Assembly: GCF_016906535.1 (NCBI RefSeq)
Contig: NC_057371.1
Location: 2,232,001 to 2,296,000, forward strand
DNA: 64,000 nt
Source of the DNA: Rhizoctonia solani
Lineage: Eukaryota; Basidiomycota; Agaricomycetes; Cantharellales; Ceratobasidiaceae
Direction: 5' to 3'
A program made the position numbers and the translations under genes. A model generated the notes under the pieces. That model saw nothing but the letters and a program-made list of their open reading frames with translations, searched no databases and had not been told where the DNA came from. Shown here in pieces: positions 57,100 through 64,000 of this stretch (positions are counted from its first letter, which is position 1; each line of letters opens with the position of its first letter).

Positions 57100-58422
57100 A
57101 TGCCTGCCGCTCTCTCCGTCGTTTCCATCATAGGTCTTGCAGCTGTCGTGACAGCCCAAACTACAGGCGTTGTCCCTCTGACCGATAAGAAGTACACTTG
57201 GCCCGATGTGGTAAGTATTGTTCTCTAGTAGGACTCTGAACTTTCTTTAAGAATGCTCCTCTTCAGCCGTACCAAGTATCTCCTGAACCCGTTGGCCGTG
57301 GCCCCCAGTTTGGATTCAACATTTGTAACTCGACTACTGAGAACCAACAGTCGGACTGTCAGACATCGTTCGTCAATTCCATCGACGGTAAGAAATAGTT
57401 TGGCCGGTAGGTTGTGCGCCTTGAGCTAACGCTGTTGCAGACTTCTGTCTATGGGCCCCTGCTACTCCCAACTCTCTGATCGCCGATACCGAAGCTGCTG
57501 AGGTTGCGTGGTGCTCCAAGAAGGGACACGGAACTCGTGTAATTCCCGGAGGCGCACTGAAGGGTGTTCAGTATCTCAAGACTCCGGACTACGTTCAAAT
57601 CACCGGTTTCGTCGACCAAAGTCAGATTAATCTGCAATCCGATGATGCTGGAGGAGAGCTCGACCCTCATGGTGCCGATGAGCAAGGAAACCCACTCGGT
57701 GGACTGATTTTCAGTAATGCCTGGAGCAACGGAAATAATAACTCCTTCACTCAGGTAATTGAGTGGACCAAGTGAGTTCCGTTATTACCACACATATATG
57801 TAACCAACTAATCCGTGTTCCAGCTTTATGGGTGGCAACATGTTCTGCTTGAAGATCTGCGACCCAGCAGGGAAGAACCCTGCTGGCTACTGCGAACATA
57901 TTTACGATCGCATTGGATGCGCCTACAATGCTCCTGCTGCATATGTCAATGGCACATTCGAAAAATGTGATTCGGACAGCATGGAACTTCCTGGCCAATA
58001 TGTCTCCAACGGCGCGACGGTGACCTATTACCAGCCACCGGAGTCTCTCGGCCCCATTACTAGCATCCCTTATACTGTGGCCATCCCGAAGAGCTCAAAT
58101 TGTGTAACTTACCAAAGCACTGACCTTTATGCTGCGGCCTCGGTGAGATGCATTGATTGCAGTTGTGAACCAATTAATTGACGCATGTGTCCAGACTACC
58201 GCTGCTTCTTCATCCCCGACTGCGACTGCCACCGGTAAAGCAGCCTCCCAGCATGCCAGCTCCGGAACTGCCTCCCGCTCTGCGTCCGGCTCCGGCGCCA
58301 CCAGCACTAGCACCGCCAATGCTTCCGTTCGGGACACCCAGGCTATTTCCGCCTGGCCTGCAGCCTTGATGGCTGGCTTGGTCGGATTTGGAGGTCTTCT
58401 CGGTGTTGTCGCTGCTCTCTAA
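57100..58422 (+). CDS. MP88-like secreted GPI-anchored glycoprotein
   Basis: Five exons: 57100-57210, 57267-57387, 57441-57771, 57824-58142, 58195-58422; 1110 nt, 369 residues. Signal peptide MPAALSVVSIIGLAAVVTAQ, then the conserved Cys-rich body typical of the macrophage-activating glycoprotein/MP88 family of basidiomycetes (FNICNSTTENQQSDCQTSFV, DFCLWAP, VAWCSKKGHGTRVIPGGALK, GGELDPHGADEQGNP, FCLKICDPAGKNPAGYCEHI). It ends with a Ser/Thr/Ala-rich stalk and a hydrophobic tail (WPAALMAGLVGFGGLLGVVA) fitting a GPI-anchor signal. Expected at the cell surface or wall. Family assignment is from recall of the conserved blocks. Confidence 0.85.
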
Positions 58423-58791
58423 AATTATGTAACGATATGTTTTGTCGCGGGTATCCATCTTTCTTGGCTTTGTTTCTCTTCGCTCATGGACTCTGTTGTT
58501 GGAATCCTACAACCTGTTTAAACTGGACACTGTCTTACAGTGACATACATACACTCCTTTGACTCTGATACCAATATCATATGTGCATAGCATAGTTTCC
58601 CTGTCGCTAGTATGCGTGGGCTGACGCTAAATTTAACTTATTGCGATTTCAGCCGGCATCTGGTGGTACAGTACCTGAGTAATATCCTGGTTACGTGATC
58701 CTAGTTATTTAAATACCTTTCTATTAGGTAACTAATGAGGGCTACCAAGGCAAATCACACGATCCTAAAATAACGGCTTTTCGCCAGAACC
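58423..58791. other. Intergenic region
   Basis: 3' flank of the MP88-like gene and 5' flank of the F-box gene. Nothing else recognised. Confidence 0.5.
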
Positions 58792-60716
58792 ATGCAGACC
58801 TCGACCAACGAGCGTGGCCTTGTTCAACTTCGCGATCAACGTTTGAATCCACTGCTAATTCCTGAAATAGCTCAGTACGTCTACCGCCTTTCTTCGAAGA
58901 AAGATGGTTATCGCCTGGCCCAAGTCTGCTCGTTCTTATTCAATTCTCTGATACCCTTGGTATGGGAAGATGTTATTGAATCGAAGAATTGCTGCAGCTT
59001 GTAGTTGGTGCAAAAATACTCGTCGATACCGGTAATAACATAATTATAAATGTGAGTCAAAATCAAGTAACCAATGTTCATTGCTTTCAGTCTAATTGAA
59101 TACACTATAGGTGGCTTACAAGTCTCTAACCGATGAAGATCTAACAAGATTCAAATTATATGCACCATTCGTGAAGGAGCTATGCTTATTTAACCCCCAA
59201 AAATATACTTCTTATCGACTAAATGGCCATGAGCATCTGCTGGCAGAGCTAAGAAACAGCCCACTTCTCCCAAGCTTACGCACTTTGTTTTTTGATTTAT
59301 CTCTCAGTACGACCGTATTTGAACGACAACTTTGGCGTAGGTTGCTGTTTTCTCCATCCCTTCGAGAACTTACTTTTGTTAATACATTTTCCGGCCCCCC
59401 TAATTCTGCTTATTCGAGCTCTTCTGTTTCGTTGTTTTTCGAACCTGTCCAATTACCTCGTTTGTCAGCGTCGGCACTTCTGTTTCAAGCGTTCACTCGT
59501 CTCCGCCTTCAAATGGGACAACTGTAATCGAGACGGAGAGCAAGAATATGGAGGACGTGAATCGGGTCATGACCGTACGCGACTTATCTAGTCTCTCCAA
59601 GCTGAGGATATCGGTTAAGACATTCAGGGCTGAGCAACTATCAAAAATCGGACTATTGCCTTCGCTCGAGCACCTAAAACTTGAAATCGGTGCCGGTTAT
59701 CGGGGACAGCCAATTTCACCCAACGCTGTGCCAGTTATAGCCGACGGTGCCTTCCCGCGGCTAAGGCGCTTTGATCTTATGAACCTACCGGACGCTGAAT
59801 CCTTTCACGAGTTTTGGAGCATCAAACCACTGGTATCTCGTCTTACGTCGGCCAGTCTGCACTTTGACAAGTACCGTTGGATGAGCGGGTTGAGCCATGA
59901 CCAATGATGTCCGACTTCATTGGTCCTATTTGCGAAAGAAGCACGAATATCGTTGATTTGTCGATTGGACCTCCGGAATACGAATCGGGCGAGGAAGAAA
60001 ACTGTGCGCCTATATTTTACTTGCTTTCTAGACTGCCCTTGGTCGCGTTACTTTTTGAACCGTTGGTCCCCCTCCGCCTACCTATCCCTCGATATGTAGG
60101 AACATACCACCTCCTGAGAAAGTTGGAAGTTGCTACTTGTTGGCTTGAAGTTGGTGATATCCAATCCTTGGCTATTGCGTTCCCAAATCTCGAGTATCTC
60201 GCCGTCCAAATTGGCTTATACCCAGAAGACTTTCAACAAATTAAATCTATCCCTATATCATCTCAACGAATCATTTTATGGGTCGTAGCCGTGTTTATGG
60301 AGGAATATCCATTCTGGAATCGCACGGCAGCTGGTAACGATCTTGCACGGTTAGTACCTACCATCACTTCCAATTTCGTATCTGAAGGCGGCAAGGAAAC
60401 AGCTTTTTACACGCTTTGTGGCCAAACGCTCAATATTTGAGCGACAAGGGTGGGATCCCCGAAGACAAGTTCACTCCATACTGGTCTACGCATCGTTGAT
60501 AAACACCTTGCGAACTTGCTCTGTGATAGAGGTTTGGAGGCAGCGTATCCAACTCATTCATGGTCGGACCCTGTACATAGGATTGGTGCATCACTCAGAG
60601 TTCGCATGAAGAGCAATGAGATAGGTGTGAGTATATCCGATTCGAGTGAATTGTATGGAGGTTCGGAGGAGTGGAGTCAAACATGCGGAGCGGGAACTGG
60701 AATGCGGAGAGGCTAA
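58792..60716 (+). pseudogene. F-box/LRR-like gene with frame breaks
   Basis: Starts MQTSTNERGLVQLRDQRLNP and has an F-box-like helix pair (LIPEIAQYVYRLSSKKDGYR, LAQVCSFLFNSLIPLVWEDV), then Leu-rich segments (LLPSLRTLFFDLSL; SLRELTFVNTF; LLPSLEHLKLEIG; LRRFDLMNLP; FPNLEYLAVQIG). F-box proteins of this type are adaptors for SCF ubiquitin ligases and are expanded in mushrooms. The frame shifts near 59003 (one base short before KILVDTG), near 59430, near 59907 and near 60440, and the C-terminal part is scattered over two frames. One intron with GTGAGT donor (59051) and CTATAG acceptor (59110) is intact. Either a decaying gene or one with sequencing errors. Confidence 0.55.
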
Positions 60717-60916
60717 TATTGCGCTTGTTGTCTAGAGTTTAGCGTATTCTGTGAATACATTTTCCGTGGCCCATATACCAGTACGCAATTGCAAAATTAG
60801 AGCTCCAAGCGGGTTGGTTGTTTCATTTCAATGAATAAAATACAAATGCAAACATATTCGCCTCTTAATCTTCAAAAATTTAAGCATTCTACTACGTATT
60901 CCGCTGATCGTTCTCT
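60717..60916. other. Convergent 3' spacer
   Basis: Short spacer between the F-box gene (+) and the dehydrogenase (-). AT-rich, no feature. Confidence 0.4.
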
Positions 60917-62250
60917 TTAATTCATTTGTAAACCACCGTCTACCCCGATCGTTTGCCCTGATATAGGGGATAATTTTAGTTCGATTCTCTAAGACATGGT
61001 ATGATTGATATATATACCAGTTATGTAGTGCGAGGCCGGAGAAGCTAGGAAAGAAACCAGGCCAGTGAAATCATCAGGCTGGCCGCAATAACCAAGGGGG
61101 ACATTCGAATATGCCTACCAAGCATGTGAGCATATATTCGAGTTGATTCAACCATATCAATACTCACCCCCTTCAGTAACATTTCTTTCGGAAGGTTCAT
61201 GCGCTCGCTGACAACTTGAGCAGCACCAATGTCTAAATTTAATAAATACGTGCCAAGCGATGCGTCAGCCCAATTATCACAAAGCAGGAACTAAAAGCCT
61301 ACGCATATCTGTGTTGACGCAACCACCAGAATAGCAGTTAGCAGTGATCTTGTAAGGAGCCCATTCCAATGCTATTTTGAAGCATGTAAACTAAAACGTA
61401 TAGTCTTTGAGAGTAGGAAACAGTACCTGCAGATTGAGTTATTCCGCGCATCGCAAATTTGCTTGCGCTATATGCAGCGACAGTGTTATTTCCTGAGATT
61501 TTCAAGTGAGCTTATGTAGGGCCACGATTTTTGGCACTGTTGAGACTTGCCTTTGATAGCACATACGGTGGATGCACCAATCAATCTCCCTCCACGGCCC
61601 TGTTTGATCATCTGCCTAGCGGCAGAGCGATAACAGTATAAAACTCCCAAAGCATTAACGTTCATGTTCAGATTCCACTCGTCTAATGAAGCTAGTAATA
61701 ACTGGTCGAACTATCGTCAAAGCAAGATCTTTTTGGAGGACGTACTATCCATCAATGAGTTGACCGTGCAGACACCTGCATTGGCTATCATCTATTACAA
61801 CTTAGATAGCTATCTCAAAAGTGACATAGCATATCCACTTACCACGTCGAGTCCTCCGAACTCAGCTACTGCCCGTTCTACCAGGGCATCGACGTCCTTC
61901 TCATTCGACACATCCCCTGCCATAAAGATCACAGGCTTTCCGGTAACAGCGGAGATTTTCTTGGCCGCCGAAAGGCCTTGATTTGATTTGAATTCGATAT
62001 CGTTGAGTATCACACCGAATCCGTCCCGAGACATTCCTGAGAGCGGAAAGTTCTCAATAACTTTCGATCTCCAAGCCGCACTAAATGCTTACTTTCTGCT
62101 ATAGCTAGGCCGATTCCTTTCTCCCAAAAAAGGGATGGGTTTAGCTATTTTCTATATCTCAAATTGGGCATGACATACCCTGTGATGCGCCGGTAACAAT
62201 CACAGACTTCTCGACTTCATTATGATCAGCTACAAGATGACTGACTAGAA
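60917..62250 (-). CDS. Short-chain dehydrogenase/reductase
   Basis: About nine exons on minus, ending at TAA 60919-60917. NAD(P)-binding motif TGASQGIG is joined across an intron at 62179; then DVSNEKDVDALVERAVAEFG, ANAGV, the catalytic YSASK (from AAYSASKFAMRGITQS), and the typical C-terminus GQTIGVDGGLQMN, joined over the last intron. These are hallmarks of classical SDRs, closest in feel to diacetyl/acetoin reductases or 3-oxoacyl reductases. One intron uses a GC donor (GCAAGT at 61550-61545). The first exon is unclear: no ATG is in frame directly upstream of KSVIVTG, so the start near 62250 is approximate. Confidence 0.85.
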
Positions 62251-63657
62251 GTGCTGGAAGTCAGTATCGACCCGTCCATGTTTAGTATGGAAGAAGGAAG
62301 TACCGGAGGGAGACATGATCGAGGGCGAACGCCTGTGTTTGAGTGGGGAAATACTAGGTCGGTGGTTGGTGATGTGCTTTCTACTTTCCTCATATTTATA
62401 TATGGGCACCAGCAAGAACTCGCCGAAGTGCTCGTTTCACGCCACACTCCCGGGACAATTCACTAACCTATATTCGCCACTATATCTCCAAGGCAAACGG
62501 TGGAGGTGGTCTGATAACCATTTTCGGTGGTGACCGCTCAAGTTTCATTTTCATGAGCCCTCTCATATGGAGCATCCCCCAACCATTTATGAACAAGATT
62601 GCTGAGAATTTGGTCCCGTTCCGCGCGTGATCACCCGTACATGGCTAGAGGCATACAGTTGCGCAGTAAAACTTAAGACGATACTAGTTCTGGTATATCT
62701 TAGTGAGTGGCAAGACAGTAGAGTTACCGATATCGATATCAATTGATGGTGCTAGGTTGTGGCATAAAATATGTCAGGAACCAAACATTCGGCGTGCCCC
62801 AGCCATTGGCACAAGTCTCCATAAATAGTAAAATTAATCATTAGGTAACTATGAGGGGCCTCAGTCTTAGGCGCCTTTGAGGAGAACTTGTCTGAGGTGC
62901 CGTGTGCCTGAGGGCAATAGTGAATAACTTCGTCCCACATAATCTTGCAAAGATATCTACGATATTTAACAATCATTAGGGTGAATCGGAACATTTATAC
63001 ATCTGCATGGATAATAAAAGGCATGCAACTGTCCTGTTGGCATCAGTCCGAGCGTGTGTCGTGGCCGGTGAACTTTGATAAGTTTCCGAGAGTCTCCGAA
63101 GCTAGGGCTAGAGGTATGTACGAGCCTAGCGATTGGAATGCACTAGCAAATGGGTCTACACGGTCGATTGTCAAGACCGTAATTCCGCCTCTTCAATTTG
63201 GTAAGTAATCGACGGTCTTTGATCAGGCTACACACGCACCGGGTATCCTTTTATATTAAGAAGATTCAACCCATCATACAAGACTACCATTGGGTAAAGA
63301 TCATGTTCCGTATAACTAACCGAAGTCTTGATCAACATCTTATCCCTACCTGGCTCGCATGTCTGGATCTTCCAGTTCCAGTATATGATGCGACATACGT
63401 CAAAACTGTGGTACGGAGGATTAGGGGTTTGAATTAACAATGAACATTGATACATGCTTACGGCGTGAGACATCAGGAAGAGCATTGAAGAGGATCAGGG
63501 GTCCTATATATTACAGCTGGATTTTGGGATAACGCTCGGTGTCACATGACCAAGGGAACCACCCCAGATCGCAGTAGATTGTCATAGTCTAGATTTCAAT
63601 ATTTTTGGGTATTGGGTTCCAGCGCAGGGAAAATACAGTATAGTCCGGAATATATAA
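62251..63657. other. Intergenic region
   Basis: 1.4 kb with only short frames on both strands. I see no domain, tRNA or repeat. Confidence 0.5.
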
Positions 63658-64000
63658 TTACACATGCTTTGCATCCTTTAGCACCTTAGCTTCTAAATTT
63701 CCCTCGCGCGAAATGCCTCGCTCGATTTGGAAAACCCTGTCAAGATAGGCATCAGCACATAACTTTGATTTAGCGATAAATAATGGGGGTCGGAAGTGCC
63801 TCCCGTGGACCGGACAGGGGCAACGGGGTGCGGTCGAGAGGTAGAGGGAGATACGTACAACGTGTTTAGCCTTGCAATGGTAAACCCATTCCTGGTCAGG
63901 TTTCTGGGTTCCCAGCCATCTGGCATACGCTCCTCTATAAACCATGTTTTGAGGTCCGCGGCATTACCTCCGAAAACTAGATGAATTCATAGTGTCAGCA
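63658..64000 (-). CDS. 3' end of haloperoxidase/peroxygenase-like gene (partial)
   Basis: Two exons at the window edge, minus strand. The upstream exon, after a CATCTAG acceptor near 63979, encodes VFGGNAADLKTWFIEERMPD followed by GWEPRNLTRNGFTIARLN; a GTACGT donor near 63859 and a CTTGACAG acceptor near 63750 join it to a tail beginning VFQIERGISREGN and ending at TAA 63660-63658. The block NAADLKTWF...ERMPDGWEPR resembles the C-terminal part of fungal heme-thiolate peroxidases (Peroxidase_2). The heme-binding N-terminal part is outside the window, so the call is tentative. Confidence 0.5.

Noticed and set aside
62226..62447. Minus-strand frame upstream of the dehydrogenase as its first exon
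   Set aside because: Its reading frame ends in a stop just before the conserved KSVIVTG and I could not find a convincing splice that joins it.

Overview
The window is nuclear DNA of a filamentous basidiomycete. Genes carry many 45-60 bp introns, there is an MP88-like GPI protein, a two-module hybrid histidine kinase, a peroxygenase-like tail and chromodomain-bearing Ty3/Gypsy elements. The style is Agaricomycete; Rhizoctonia/Ceratobasidiaceae is my guess, not something the sequence proves.

Positions 1-30824 are one nested nest of LTR retrotransposons, and I could resolve the order of insertion from exact 5-bp target duplications. An old family-B pol fragment (530-2618) with a 172-bp tRNA-derived insert lies beside an old family-B LTR (2619-2785 plus 30451-30824). 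A full-length family-B element, B1 (2786-30450, duplication CCACC), entered that LTR. B1 was then hit three times: element A1 (2811-9033, minus strand, CCAGG) in its 5' LTR, a family-A solo LTR A3 (10660-17935, GAGGC) in its gag, and a 1.5-kb element C (22593-30355, GTAGG) in its 3' LTR. A3 was later split by element D (10909-17619, GTGCG), and C by element A2 (23238-29473, minus strand, GGGCA).

All three coding families (A, B, D) show the layout of Tf1/sushi-type self-priming: a 12-14 nt stretch about 33 nt downstream of the LTR TATA box is complementary to the primer-binding site next to the 5' LTR. Differences between LTR pairs are almost only CpG transitions, and in the young elements nearly all sit in TCG context.

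Positions 30825-64000 are ordinary gene space. In order: a zinc-finger-like hypothetical gene (+), a small three-exon membrane protein (+), a coiled-coil/Ser-Pro-rich protein (-), a TatD-family hydrolase (+, divergent from the previous gene), a long gene-poor stretch, a hypothetical four-exon gene (+), an intron-containing tRNA-Lys (-), a MOV10/SDE3-like RNA helicase (+), a double-module hybrid histidine kinase (+), an MP88-like GPI-anchored protein (+), a frameshifted F-box/LRR gene (+), a short-chain dehydrogenase (-), and the 3' end of a haloperoxidase/peroxygenase-like gene (-) running off the window. Exon joins were worked out by hand from splice signals and reading frame; where total length divides by three and family motifs join up, I trust them.
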